Shown: positions 14,978-23,852 of the stretch, in pieces
How the letters are laid out: each line of letters starts with the position of its first letter
Numbering within the stretch: the first letter of the stretch is position 1
DNA from: JBFHKO01 sp041595355
GTDB taxonomy: Bacteria > Pseudomonadota > Gammaproteobacteria > Enterobacterales > Aeromonadaceae
DNA: 33,857 bases
NCBI GenBank assembly: GCA_041595355.1
Contig: JBFHKO010000004.1
Coordinates: forward strand, 1 to 33,857
Direction of reading: 5' to 3'
Program-made: the position numbers and the translations under genes
Notes under the pieces: generated by a model
Databases searched by the model: none
Told to the model about the DNA's origin: nothing
Seen by the model: only the letters and a program-made list of their open reading frames with translations

Positions 14978-16180
14978 ATGCTGCACGCCTGGTTTCACGA
15001 GCTGGACGCCCTGCTGGTTTCCTGTCGCCCCTTCTGGCAATGTCAGCCTTTTCATCATCGTCAGCTGCTCTGGCGGCAGAGTCATCCCGAGCTGGCGGCC
15101 AGTCTCGACGCACTGGATCAGGATCAGTGCCAGGCATTGGATGCGGATTTGCCTGCGCTGGTGGCGCGCCTGATGCCGTTCATACCTCAGGCGGGCCGCC
15201 TGCTGGAGCTGAGTCGCCTGGACCCGTTGGCGCATCGCGCTCTGCCCCCCCCGCCAGAGTTGCTCGGCGCTCATATCCCCGGTCGCAAATGGGAGCAGAT
15301 ACAGCACTTTGCTGCTGCCTTGCCGGCGCTGCGTGGGCCGCTGCTGGAGTGGTGTGCCGGCAAGGGGCACCTGGGACGCTTGCTGGCCCACGACGCCGGC
15401 TTGCCGGTCACCAGTCTGGAGCTGGAGCCGGCCCTGTGTCGGGAGGGGGAGGCGCTGGCCCGCCGGGCGGGCGTCGAGATGCAGTTCGTGACCGCCGATG
15501 CATTCGCCACCACCACTCGCGCCGTGCTGCAACCGGGGCAACATGCCTTGGCACTGCACGCCTGTGGCGAGTTGCATACCCACCTCATGCAGCAGGCCAG
15601 CGCGCGTGGTGCCGCTGCCATCAGTCTCTCGCCCTGCTGTTATCACCGTATCCGCAGTCAATATTATCAGCCACTTTCTCGCGCCGGCCAGGCCAGTCTC
15701 CTGCGCCTTGGCAGCCCCGAGCTGCGGCTGCCGCTGCAGGAAACGGTGACGGCCGGGTTGCGCGTGCGCCGGTTGCGGCAGCGGGAGCTGACCTGGCGGC
15801 TGGGCTTCGACCTGTTGCAGCGTGCGGTGCGGGGCGAAGATCATTATTTGCCGGTGCCCAATGTGCAGAAGGGACAATTGACAGGCACGTTTCGCGATTT
15901 TGCCCACTGGGCTGCCGAGCGCAAGGGAGTGAGTCTGCCGACGGGGCTGGATTACGCCGCCTTCGAGGCGGACGGCGCCCGGCGGTTGCCCGTGGTGGCG
16001 CGCATGGAATTGGTGCGCCATCTGTTTCGGCGGCCGCTGGAGCTGTGGCTGGTGCTGGATCGGGCCCTGTATCTGCAGGAGCAGGGCTACCGGGTGCAGA
16101 TCGGTGAATTCTGCGCCAAGCCGCTGACCCCGCGCAACATTCTCATCCATGCCGAGCGGAAGGAGTACCCGGGCGCCTGA
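14978..16180 (+). CDS. SAM-dependent methyltransferase
   Basis: The frame is open from a GTG at 14876. I prefer the ATG at 14978 (MLHAWFHELDALL, 400 residues) because that is where a typical helical N-terminus begins and because upstream sequence holds a TACACT -10-like element (14933-14938) and the antisense small ORF. ATG 14927 is a second possibility. The class I Rossmann motif I is LEWCAGKGHLGRLLA, the acidic strand-2 end is SLELEP, and the later LHACGELHTHLM and LSPCCYHRIRSQ resemble the Methyltransf_32 (METTL25/RRNAD1-like) group, whose conserved PCCY follows strand 4. The substrate is unknown; small molecule or RNA is possible. It is convergent with smrB, 6 bases apart. Confidence 0.83.
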   Translation: MLHAWFHELDALLVSCRPFWQCQPFHHRQLLWRQSHPELAASLDALDQDQCQALDADLPALVARLMPFIPQAGRLLELSRLDPLAHRALPPPPELLGAHIPGRKWEQIQHFAAALPALRGPLLEWCAGKGHLGRLLAHDAGLPVTSLELEPALCREGEALARRAGVEMQFVTADAFATTTRAVLQPGQHALALHACGELHTHLMQQASARGAAAISLSPCCYHRIRSQYYQPLSRAGQASLLRLGSPELRLPLQETVTAGLRVRRLRQRELTWRLGFDLLQRAVRGEDHYLPVPNVQKGQLTGTFRDFAHWAAERKGVSLPTGLDYAAFEADGARRLPVVARMELVRHLFRRPLELWLVLDRALYLQEQGYRVQIGEFCAKPLTPRNILIHAERKEYPGA

Positions 16181-16186
16181 CGCGTC

Positions 16187-16711
16187 TCAGGGCTGGAATT
16201 CGATCAGTACCAGCACGGCGGCATCGCCGCCCCAGAGCTTGGGCGCTTGGTGAAAGGCCTGCACCAGTGGGTGTTGTGCCAGCCACATGGGGACGCGCTG
16301 CTTGAGGATATGCTTGCCATGGCCATGCATGACGCAGGCACAACGGACATGCTGGCGCCGGCAGGCCTCCAGCAGGGCTGCCAGCTCCAGCTTGGCCTGT
16401 TGCTGGGTGAGGCCGTGCAGATCCAGCATCAGATCCGGGACATAATCGCCGCGGCGCAGCTTTTTCAGCTCGAAGCTGGAGACATCGGCGCGCAGGTAAC
16501 GGGCGGGACCCTCGTCGGCCAGATGCGGCTCGAATTGATCGGAAAAATAGTGGGCGGTATCCAGGGTTTCGCGGTGTTCGCGCAGCCGAGCTTTCTGCTT
16601 GACCGGGGGCGGGACGGGACTTATGGTATCCTGCTCGATTTGTCGGGTACCCGCAACGGCCTCGCGAAACAGGGCCAGCTCCTGTGCATCCAGCCTGTTT
16701 TTTTTCATCAT
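16187..16711 (-). CDS. smrB: Ribosome rescue endonuclease SmrB (YfcN)
   Basis: 174 residues (E. coli 183). The Smr domain covers about residues 95-172 with DLHG at 97-100 and the HGHGKH motif at 129-134, both needed for nuclease activity in this family. The N-terminal extension MKK..L...ELALFREAVAGTR and the HYFSDQF and RRGDY segments match SmrB. In E. coli SmrB cuts mRNA between collided ribosomes so that tmRNA can rescue them. There are two tandem ATGs (16711 and 16708); neither has a clear Shine-Dalgarno. It is divergent from prmB with only 65 bp between start codons, as in E. coli, where smrB also adjoins prmB. Confidence 0.95.
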   Translation of the reverse strand: MMKKNRLDAQELALFREAVAGTRQIEQDTISPVPPPVKQKARLREHRETLDTAHYFSDQFEPHLADEGPARYLRADVSSFELKKLRRGDYVPDLMLDLHGLTQQQAKLELAALLEACRRQHVRCACVMHGHGKHILKQRVPMWLAQHPLVQAFHQAPKLWGGDAAVLVLIEFQP

Positions 16712-16776
16712 CGGCAGCGGTATCCGGCATCTCTGTGTGGGCCCAGGCCCGAATTCTACTCGACCCGGAGGCAGTT

Positions 16777-17712
16777 TTGGACAAGATATTCATCGACGAG
16801 GTGGTCGACGAGTTGCGCTCGGTCAATGATCTGATGCGCTGGGCGGTGAGCCGCTTCAACGAGGCGGGCCTGTTTTTCGGTCATGGCACCGATAACGCCT
16901 GGGATGAAGCCCTGCAGCTGATACTGCCGAGTCTGCATCTGCCGCCGGTTGTGGACGCCGAGCTGCGTCAGGCGCGCCTGACCCGCAGTGAGCGTCGGGT
17001 GCTGGCCGAGCTGGTGCAGCGACGGGTGCAGGAGCGCATCCCGGCCGGTTACCTGACCAACAAGGCCTGGTTTGCCGGTATGGAGTTCTATGTGGATGAG
17101 CGGGTGATCATTCCACGCTCGCCCATCGGCGAGCTCATCGGCAAGCAATTCGCTCCCTGGCTCAGCCAGTCGCCGCGGCGCATCCTGGATCTGTGTACCG
17201 GCTCGGGCTGTATCGCCATCGCCCTGGCGCATGCCTTCCCGGATGCGGAAGTGGATGCCATCGACATCTCCGATGAGGCATTGGCGGTGGCGGAAATCAA
17301 TATTCAGCTGCACGGTCTGGAGCAGCAGGTGTTCCCGCTGCGCTCGGATCTGCTGGCGGCCCTGCCGGCCGGCGACAAGTACGATCTCATCGTCTCCAAC
17401 CCGCCCTATGTGGACGAGGAGGACATGGATGACCTGCCGGAGGAATTCCGTCACGAGCCGGAGCTGGCCCTGGCGGCCGGGAACGATGGCCTGGTGCTGG
17501 CCAAGCGTATTCTGGCGACGGCGGGTGACTTCCTCAGCGAGCAGGGGCTGCTGGTGGTGGAGGTGGGCAACAGCCAGGTGCATCTGGAGGCCCAGTTCCC
17601 GGATGTGCCCTTTACCTGGGTGGAGTTCGAACAGGGTGGCCACGGGGTATTTGTATTGACCAAGGCGCAACTGGACCAGGTCCGGGATCAGTTCGCCTCC
17701 TACGGGAGTTGA
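16777..17712 (+). CDS. prmB: 50S ribosomal protein L3 glutamine methyltransferase PrmB
   Basis: 311 residues (E. coli 310). The start is a TTG at 16777, giving fMet-DKIFIDEVV, which aligns with the family N-terminus; a consensus GGAGG (16767-16771) sits 5 bases upstream and no in-frame ATG fits. SAM motif I is DLCTGSGC at 138-145 and the glutamine-methyltransferase motif NPPY is at 208-211. It methylates the amide of a conserved glutamine in ribosomal protein uL3, helping 50S assembly. EFEQGGHGVFVLTK closes the family C-terminus. The aroC ATG follows the stop by 7 bases, so the two are co-transcribed. Confidence 0.95.
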   Translation: MDKIFIDEVVDELRSVNDLMRWAVSRFNEAGLFFGHGTDNAWDEALQLILPSLHLPPVVDAELRQARLTRSERRVLAELVQRRVQERIPAGYLTNKAWFAGMEFYVDERVIIPRSPIGELIGKQFAPWLSQSPRRILDLCTGSGCIAIALAHAFPDAEVDAIDISDEALAVAEINIQLHGLEQQVFPLRSDLLAALPAGDKYDLIVSNPPYVDEEDMDDLPEEFRHEPELALAAGNDGLVLAKRILATAGDFLSEQGLLVVEVGNSQVHLEAQFPDVPFTWVEFEQGGHGVFVLTKAQLDQVRDQFASYGS

Positions 17713-17719
17713 GAGCGAT

Positions 17720-18808
17720 ATGGCAGGCAATAGTCTAGGACAGGTGTTTCGTGTCACTACCTTCGGTGAGAGTCATGGTCTGGCACTGGGGGCCATCGTC
17801 GATGGTTGCCCCCCCGGGCTGCCGTTGACCGAGGCCGATCTGCAGCAGGATCTGGATCGTCGCAAGCCCGGTACCTCGCGCTTCACTACCGCCCGGCGGG
17901 AAGCCGATGAGGTGAAGATCCTCTCCGGGGTGTTCGAGGGCAAGACCACCGGCACCGCCATCGGCCTGCTGATCGAAAATACCGATCAGCGCTCCAAGGA
18001 TTACTCGGATATCCAGGATCTGTTTCGCCCCGGGCATGCCGACTACACCTATCATCAGAAGTTCGGCATTCGCGACTACCGTGGCGGCGGGCGCTCCTCG
18101 GCCCGGGAGACGGCCATGCGGGTGGCCGCCGGTGCCATCGCCAAAAAATACCTCAAGCTGGTCCACGGCATCGAGATCTTCGGTTTTCTGGAGCAGCTGG
18201 GTCCCGTCAAAGGCGAGCGCTTCGAGCGCGACATCATCGAGAACAACCCCTTCTTCTTCGCTGATCCGGACAAGCTGGAGGCACTGGATGCCTTCATGCG
18301 CGAGCTGAAAAAAGAGGGTGATTCCATCGGTGCCCGTCTCAAGGTGGTGGCCACCGGGGTGCCGGTGGGCCTTGGTGAGCCGGTCTTTGATCGCCTGGAC
18401 GCCGACATTGCCCATGCCCTGATGGGCATCAATGCCGTCAAGGCGGTGGAGATAGGGGACGGCTTTGCGGTGGTCGAGCAGCGCGGCTCCCAGCATCGCG
18501 ATCAGATGCGGCCGGAAGGGTTTCTCAGCAACCATGCCGGCGGCATCCTCGGCGGCATCAGTTCGGGTCAGGATATTGTCGCCAGCATAGCGCTCAAGCC
18601 CACGTCCAGTATCATGGTGCCGGGCAAGACCATCGACAAGCAGGGACACCCCACCGACATGGTGACCCGCGGCCGCCACGACCCCTGTGTCGGTATCCGT
18701 GCCGTCCCCATCGCCGAGGCGATGCTGGCGCTGGTACTGATGGATCACCTGTTGCGCCACCGTGCCCAGAACCTGCATGTGCATACCGATACGCCCCAGC
18801 TGCGCTGA
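17720..18808 (+). CDS. aroC: Chorismate synthase
   Basis: 362 residues, normal length. All three chorismate synthase signatures are visible: GESHG (16-20) with the following GCPPGLPL, the central GGGRSSARETAMRVAAGA, and the C-terminal RHDPCVGIRAVPIAEAM. The enzyme makes chorismate from 5-enolpyruvylshikimate 3-phosphate using reduced FMN, the last step of the shikimate pathway. Chorismate feeds PabB encoded further right in this window, among others. It is second in the prmB-aroC unit and is followed by a strong palindromic terminator. Confidence 0.98.
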   Translation: MAGNSLGQVFRVTTFGESHGLALGAIVDGCPPGLPLTEADLQQDLDRRKPGTSRFTTARREADEVKILSGVFEGKTTGTAIGLLIENTDQRSKDYSDIQDLFRPGHADYTYHQKFGIRDYRGGGRSSARETAMRVAAGAIAKKYLKLVHGIEIFGFLEQLGPVKGERFERDIIENNPFFFADPDKLEALDAFMRELKKEGDSIGARLKVVATGVPVGLGEPVFDRLDADIAHALMGINAVKAVEIGDGFAVVEQRGSQHRDQMRPEGFLSNHAGGILGGISSGQDIVASIALKPTSSIMVPGKTIDKQGHPTDMVTRGRHDPCVGIRAVPIAEAMLALVLMDHLLRHRAQNLHVHTDTPQLR

Positions 18809-18844
18809 GTCGACGGCGGCATGAACGCATGCCACTGAGCCATG

Positions 18845-18870
18845 AAAATGCCGCCCTCGGGCGGCATTTT
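18845..18870. terminator. Bidirectional intrinsic terminator between aroC and terC
   Basis: Arms AAAATGCCGCC and GGCGGCATTTT pair perfectly over 11 bp around a CTCG loop. A and T tracts on either side make it functional for aroC on the plus strand and for the convergent TerC gene on the minus strand. Confidence 0.88.
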
Positions 18871-18894
18871 GCATTGCGAGGGGACGTGGCGGGG

Positions 18895-19644
<750 letters not shown>

Positions 19645-19698
19645 AAAGGGTTCCATTTGGTTTAAGTGTGGAGAGGAAGGCACGCGGCCCGGGGGCTC

Positions 19699-19726
19699 AG
19701 TCTATCAGGCCCGTGGGGGCGGACAA
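19699..19726 (-). promoter_or_regulatory. Candidate terC promoter
   Basis: On the minus strand TTGTCC (19726-19721) and TAGACT (19704-19699) are separated by 16 bp, each matching 4 of 6 consensus bases. The leader to the ATG at 19644 would be about 50 bases. Confidence 0.3.
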
Positions 19727-19852
19727 GCCTGGTCTGTGCTAGCGTCCGGCGCAGCGGGTGCTGGAAAAGTCTGCGCTACTCGGGCAGGATGGCAGGCTCC
19801 CCATCCGGCCGGTATCGTTACTGGGGTCAACGGTCGTCATTCGAGGAACAGC

Positions 19853-20128
19853 ATGACTCTTTACGATTTCGAGCGGCAAGTGCTGGAGCAGATAGACCAT
19901 CAGGTCGCCACGGCGAGCGCCGATGAGCTCTTTGCCGGCGGTTACCTGCGCGGTCATATCTCCCTGGCGGTGGCCCAGTGTGAATCCCGTGATAGCCTGA
20001 GCATAGCGGCGCTTTGTCAGGGCGTCGAGACCAGCCTGTCGCAGGCCTGTGCCGCCGGCGAGCTGGTGGCTGCCGATGAGACGCTGGTGCGGCAGATGTG
20101 GCAGCAGCTGCAGCGCGTCGCGCGCTGA
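19853..20128 (+). CDS. yfcL: YfcL family protein
   Basis: 91 residues (E. coli YfcL 92). The block DELFAGGYLRGHISLAVAQCE is highly typical of the family, as are a helical AGELVAADETLVRQMW end and a basic tail. The function is unknown. The ATG at 19853 follows GAGGA by 5 bases. In E. coli yfcL lies a few genes from aroC-prmB-smrB, so its presence here supports the conserved block. It is followed 51 bases later by nfsA on the same strand, and the two may share a transcript. Confidence 0.9.
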   Translation: MTLYDFERQVLEQIDHQVATASADELFAGGYLRGHISLAVAQCESRDSLSIAALCQGVETSLSQACAAGELVAADETLVRQMWQQLQRVAR

Positions 20129-20179
20129 GGCCATGCCCGCCAGCTGCCATTCATTCGTCATTCATGCCGAGGAACTGCC

Positions 20180-20905
20180 ATGACCCCGACCATCGATCTC
20201 ATGCTGGCACACCGCTCCCAGCGCCACTATACGCCCGAGCCCATCGCCCCGGAGCAGCTGTCGGCCATACTGGCGGCCGCCCAGGCGGCAGCCAGTTCCA
20301 GCTTCCTGCAGGCCGTCAGCATCATTCGCGTGACCGACAGCATCCAGCGGCAGGCGCTGATGGGGCTGTGCGGCCAGCAGGCCTATGTGGCCGACGCGCC
20401 GGAGTTTCTGGTGTTTTGCGCCGACTTCTATCGCCATGGCCAGATAGCCCCGGACGCCCTGACCGGCTATGTCGAGCAGCTGCTGATCGGGGCCATCGAT
20501 GGCGCCCTGATGGGGCAGAATGCGCTGCTGGCGGCCGAGTCCCTGGGGCTGGGTGGCGTTTTTATCGGTGCCATTCGCAATGCGCCCGATGCGGTGACCG
20601 AATTGCTGGGTCTGCCCAGACTGGTGATACCGCTGTTTGGCCTCTGTCTTGGTCATCCGGCGCGGGAGGTGGCCGTCAAACCGCGGCTGCCGGCGGCCCT
20701 GGTGGTGCATGAAAACCGTTACCAGACGGCGCCCGATCCGGCATTGTTGGCGGCCTATGATGCGCGTATGCAAGCCTATTATGCCGGGCGCGAGAGCAAT
20801 CAGAAGAGCCAGAGCTGGAGCGCCCAGATCCGCCAGATCCTCGGCCGCGAGGCGCGCCCCTTCATGATGGACTACCTGCAGCGCCAGGGTTTCAATCTCA
20901 AGTAA
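20180..20905 (+). CDS. nfsA: Oxygen-insensitive NADPH nitroreductase NfsA
   Basis: 241 residues (E. coli NfsA 240). The FMN-binding HRSQRHYTPEPI segment is at residues 11-22, with SSSFLQAVSIIR, NALLAAESLGLGGVFIG and LFGLCLGHPA in the expected order; the last two are the FMN and dimer contacts of the NfsA/Frp group. KPRLPAALVVHENRYQ near residue 175 and the RPFMMDYLQRQGF tail separate it from NfsB. It reduces nitroaromatics and quinones by two-electron steps using NADPH. The start has GAGGAAC upstream. Confidence 0.92.
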   Translation: MTPTIDLMLAHRSQRHYTPEPIAPEQLSAILAAAQAAASSSFLQAVSIIRVTDSIQRQALMGLCGQQAYVADAPEFLVFCADFYRHGQIAPDALTGYVEQLLIGAIDGALMGQNALLAAESLGLGGVFIGAIRNAPDAVTELLGLPRLVIPLFGLCLGHPAREVAVKPRLPAALVVHENRYQTAPDPALLAAYDARMQAYYAGRESNQKSQSWSAQIRQILGREARPFMMDYLQRQGFNLK

Positions 20906-20960
20906 CTCCGGTGGGATCCGAGTGGGGTGCCGCAGCGCAGCGCTGCCCTCCTCGCAGGCA

Positions 20961-20990
20961 CTGACAACCCATGACGGCTTTTGTTATGCT
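20961..20990 (+). promoter_or_regulatory. Promoter for the MFS transporter gene
   Basis: CTGACA (20961-20966) and TATGCT (20985-20990) are separated by 18 bp. They match 5/6 and 4/6 of the sigma-70 consensus. Transcription would start near 20997, about 33 bases before the ATG at 21030. Confidence 0.5.
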
Positions 20991-21029
20991 CGCGCTCTTC
21001 GCTTCCCTTCGCAGCAGCCCGTCCTCATC

Positions 21030-22172
21030 ATGAGACCCTATCCCTGGTTAGCCCTGTTTCTGGCCTCGCTCTATTTTGTACTCGGTGCCTATGGTCCTTT
21101 CTGGGCCCTGTGGCTGGCCTCCATCGGCTTGTCGGCCGAACAGATTGGCCTGCTGATCGGCCTGGGGCTGGCGGTGCGCTTTCCCGGCAATTTGCTGATC
21201 ATGTCGCGAATTTCCGGCGCCGAGGGGCTGCTGCCCATGTGTCGGCGACTGGCCCTGCTCAGCCTGTTGAGCTTTGCCGGTTTCTATGTGCTGCGTGATT
21301 TCAGCGCCCTGTTGCTGCTGACCCTGGTGGCGAATTTCATTTATCCCACCCTGATCCCTCTCAGCGACGCGCTGTCGGCGCGCATGATGCTGCAGGTCCA
21401 GCTCGATTATGGCAAGGTGCGTCTCTGGGGCTCTCTCGCCTTCGTCACCGCCACCGTACTGGTGGGCGCCGTGGTGCAGCAGGGGGGGGCCGACTGGATA
21501 TTGCACATCATGGTATTGGGACTGTTGCTGCCTTGCGTTCTGAGCTGGGTGCCGCTGGTGCCGGCGCCCGAGGCGCTGGCGGAGGGGCCGTCCAGGGTCT
21601 CTTACTGGAGCCTGTTGCGGCAGCGTGATTTCCAGCGTTTTTTGCTGATCGTCTCGTTGCTGCTCGGCAGTCATGCCGCCTACAACGGCTTCAGCACCCT
21701 CTACTGGCAATCCCAGGGCTACGACGCCTCGACCATCGGTTATCTGTGGGCGGTCGGGGTGGTGGCGGAGATCCTGATGTTTGCCTTCAGTCGCCGGCTG
21801 CTGGGTCACATGAGCCCTCAGCAATTGCTGCTGATCGCCGCCGGTGCCTGCGTGCTGCGCTGGCTCACCCTGGGGCTGACCACGGCGTTGCCCTGGTTGC
21901 TGCTGGTGCAGAGCCTGCATGCCGTCACCTTCTGTTTCACCCACCTGGCGGCCATGCGTCATCTGACCCTGGCGCTGCCCCGCGAGCAGGTGATCCCGGC
22001 CCAGACCCTGTATGCGGCGCTGTCGGGGGTGGTGATGGCCGGGTTGACGGTGTTGACCGGCACCCTCTACACCGAGTTTGCCGGTGGCATCTTTCTGGTG
22101 ATGGCACTGATAGCGGCGCCGGCGCTGCTGCTACGCGTGCAGGCGCCGGTGCCGCGGTTGGCGGTGGACTGA
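21030..22172 (+). CDS. MFS transporter, HcaT/3-phenylpropionate permease-like
   Basis: 380 residues from MRPYPWLAL (ATG 21030; the frame extends upstream but that part overlaps the promoter). About twelve hydrophobic helices are seen. The first reads SLYFVLGAYGPFWALWL, and DYGKVRLWGSLAF (near residue 125) is the hallmark of the PPP (phenylpropionate permease, HcaT) MFS subgroup, which is about 380-390 residues long. QSLHAVTFCFTHLAAM near residue 295 is also characteristic. Many members occur without any phenylpropionate genes, as here, so the substrate cannot be stated. The next gene, cysB, is 113 bp downstream with its own leader. Confidence 0.85.
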   Translation: MRPYPWLALFLASLYFVLGAYGPFWALWLASIGLSAEQIGLLIGLGLAVRFPGNLLIMSRISGAEGLLPMCRRLALLSLLSFAGFYVLRDFSALLLLTLVANFIYPTLIPLSDALSARMMLQVQLDYGKVRLWGSLAFVTATVLVGAVVQQGGADWILHIMVLGLLLPCVLSWVPLVPAPEALAEGPSRVSYWSLLRQRDFQRFLLIVSLLLGSHAAYNGFSTLYWQSQGYDASTIGYLWAVGVVAEILMFAFSRRLLGHMSPQQLLLIAAGACVLRWLTLGLTTALPWLLLVQSLHAVTFCFTHLAAMRHLTLALPREQVIPAQTLYAALSGVVMAGLTVLTGTLYTEFAGGIFLVMALIAAPALLLRVQAPVPRLAVD

Positions 22173-22285
22173 GGGCGTCGTGATGGGGCGACCGGCGCGC
22201 TGTCGAGGGTTGGCTCCGTCAGGCTGGCAGCGTCCCGGGTTATGATTGATAGTATTTAAGCAGGCCTCTTTTATTCAGGAATGAC

Positions 22286-23260
22286 ATGAAGCTACAGCAG
22301 TTGCGTTACATCGTGGAGGTGGCCAATCACAATCTGAATGTGTCGGCCACCGCCGAAAGTCTCTATACCTCACAACCCGGCATCAGCAAGCAGGTGCGCA
22401 TGCTGGAGGATGAGCTGGGGGTGCAGGTCTTTGAACGCAGCGGCAAGCACCTGACCCAGGTCACCCCCGCCGGGCGCGATATTCTCAAGATTGCCCAGGA
22501 GATCCTGGCCAAGTGCGAGAGCATCAAGTCGGTGGCCGGCCAATACACCCGTCCGGATCAGGGGACCCTCAATATCGCCACTACCCACACCCAGGCCCGT
22601 TATGCTCTGCCGGGGGTGATCCAGGCCTTCATCAAGCGTTATCCCAAGGTGTCGCTGCACATGCATCAGGGCTCGCCGGCCCAGCTCAGCGAGGCGGTGG
22701 CCAAGGGTACCACCGACTTTGCCATCGCCACCGAGGCGTTGCACCTGTATCAGGATCTGATCATGCTGCCCTGTTATCACTGGAACCGCAGCGTGATCGT
22801 CCCCAAGGGACATCCCCTTGAGGGAGTGGGGCAGCTCACGGTGGAGGATCTGGCCCGTTATCCGCTGGTGACCTACACCTTCGGCTTTACCGGTCGTTCC
22901 GAGCTGGATGCGGCCTTCAACCGGGCCGGTCTCGAGCCACGCATCGTCTTCACGGCCACCGATGCGGACGTGATCAAGACCTATGTGCGGCTGGGACTGG
23001 GGGTGGGGGTGATTGCCACCATGGCGGTGGAGCCGGAGGTGGATACCGATCTGGTAATGCTGGATGGCAGCCATCTATTCCAGCCCAGCACCACCAAGAT
23101 CTGCTTTCGCAAGGGGATCTTCCTGCGCACCTATATGTACGACTTTATGGAGCGCTTTGCGCCCCACCTCACCCGCGATTTGGTGGACAAGGCGTTGGCA
23201 CTCAAGACGCCCTATGAGATTGATGCGCTGTTCGAGGGCATCAGCTTGCCGATGCGTTGA
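22286..23260 (+). CDS. cysB: LysR-type regulator CysB of the cysteine regulon
   Basis: 324 residues, identical in length to E. coli CysB. The N-terminal winged helix-turn-helix includes NLNVSATAESLYTSQPGISK (residues 15-34) and the linker helix; the effector domain carries the inducer-binding TTHTQARYALP loop (about residue 100) and the TFGFTGRS segment (about 200). These are CysB-specific rather than general LysR. With N-acetylserine it activates sulfate uptake and cysteine synthesis genes; it usually represses itself. AGGA precedes the ATG at 22286 by five bases. The upstream gap has a TATGAT (22241-22246) but no matching -35. Confidence 0.95.
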   Translation: MKLQQLRYIVEVANHNLNVSATAESLYTSQPGISKQVRMLEDELGVQVFERSGKHLTQVTPAGRDILKIAQEILAKCESIKSVAGQYTRPDQGTLNIATTHTQARYALPGVIQAFIKRYPKVSLHMHQGSPAQLSEAVAKGTTDFAIATEALHLYQDLIMLPCYHWNRSVIVPKGHPLEGVGQLTVEDLARYPLVTYTFGFTGRSELDAAFNRAGLEPRIVFTATDADVIKTYVRLGLGVGVIATMAVEPEVDTDLVMLDGSHLFQPSTTKICFRKGIFLRTYMYDFMERFAPHLTRDLVDKALALKTPYEIDALFEGISLPMR

Positions 23261-23264
23261 GGCG

Positions 23265-23284
23265 ACCGGGCCGCAGGGCCCGGT
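23265..23284. terminator. Hairpin between convergent cysB and nudL
   Basis: An 8-bp perfect stem, ACCGGGCC / GGCCCGGT, with a GCAG loop starts 5 bases after the cysB stop and is followed by TT only. It probably serves cysB; it ends just before the nudL stop. Confidence 0.5.
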
Positions 23285-23285
23285 T

Positions 23286-23852
23286 TCAGTCGGCGATCTG
23301 CCGGGCCAGCTGCAGCAGGATGCGCGCCGTGGCACCCCAGATCAGCCGTCCCTGCAGCTGGATGCCGCACACTTCCAGCTCCCGGCCATGGCGCAGCATG
23401 CGCTGCAGCTGGAAGTTGCGCGGCTCCAGGAGCGGGCTCAGGGGCAGCTCGAAGGCTTCGGCCACCTCATCCGGATAGGGGCGAATGATGGCATTCGCGG
23501 CCACCACTCCCAGTACCGGCGTGACATGGTAGCGGCTCACCGTGTGGTGGCCGGGCAGCATGCCCAGCACCTGCACCTGCTCCGGCGCTATGTCCAGCTC
23601 CTCCCGCGTCTCCCGCAGGGCGGTCTGGATCAGATCCCGATCCTGCGCATCCTGGCGACCGCCGGGAAAACAGATCTGGCCGGCATGGTGACGCAAGGCC
23701 AGGCTGCGACGGGTCAACAGCAATGCCAGCCCGGCGGGGCGTTCCACTATGGGCAGCAGCACGGCCGCCGGTTTCAGCTCGGTGAGCCGGAGTGTCTCAC
23801 CGAGCAGCGGCCGGTGCAGCTGAAAGCGCAGCAGGAATTCATCCAGCTCCAT
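23286..23852 (-). CDS. nudL: CoA pyrophosphatase, Nudix family (NudL/YeaB-like)
   Basis: 188 residues (E. coli NudL 192). The signature LLTRRSLALRHHAGQICFPG, then GGRQDAQDRD and ALRETREELDI, combines the UPF0035 motif with a Nudix box; the REXXEE core (RETREE, residues 81-86) is intact, and the relaxed first half of the box is normal for this subgroup. It hydrolyses CoA and acyl-CoAs to phosphopantetheine and 3',5'-ADP. Its ATG overlaps the pabB stop by one base (TAATG), so it is coupled to pabB; this pair is also adjacent in E. coli. Confidence 0.92.
   Translation of the reverse strand: MELDEFLLRFQLHRPLLGETLRLTELKPAAVLLPIVERPAGLALLLTRRSLALRHHAGQICFPGGRQDAQDRDLIQTALRETREELDIAPEQVQVLGMLPGHHTVSRYHVTPVLGVVAANAIIRPYPDEVAEAFELPLSPLLEPRNFQLQRMLRHGRELEVCGIQLQGRLIWGATARILLQLARQIAD

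Noticed and set aside
14643..15137. A minus-strand frame containing MANKYLFIPFSVYPDARSD as an alternative small protein
   Set aside because: It runs into the DUF4202 gene out of frame and opposite the methyltransferase. The 33-codon frame in the same gap has the cleaner membrane-protein pattern.
13529..16180. Cyclase + DUF4202 + methyltransferase as one new biosynthetic or defence system
   Set aside because: They are on alternating strands, convergent or divergent and not an operon. Nothing in the motifs links them. Only co-conservation across genomes could support it.
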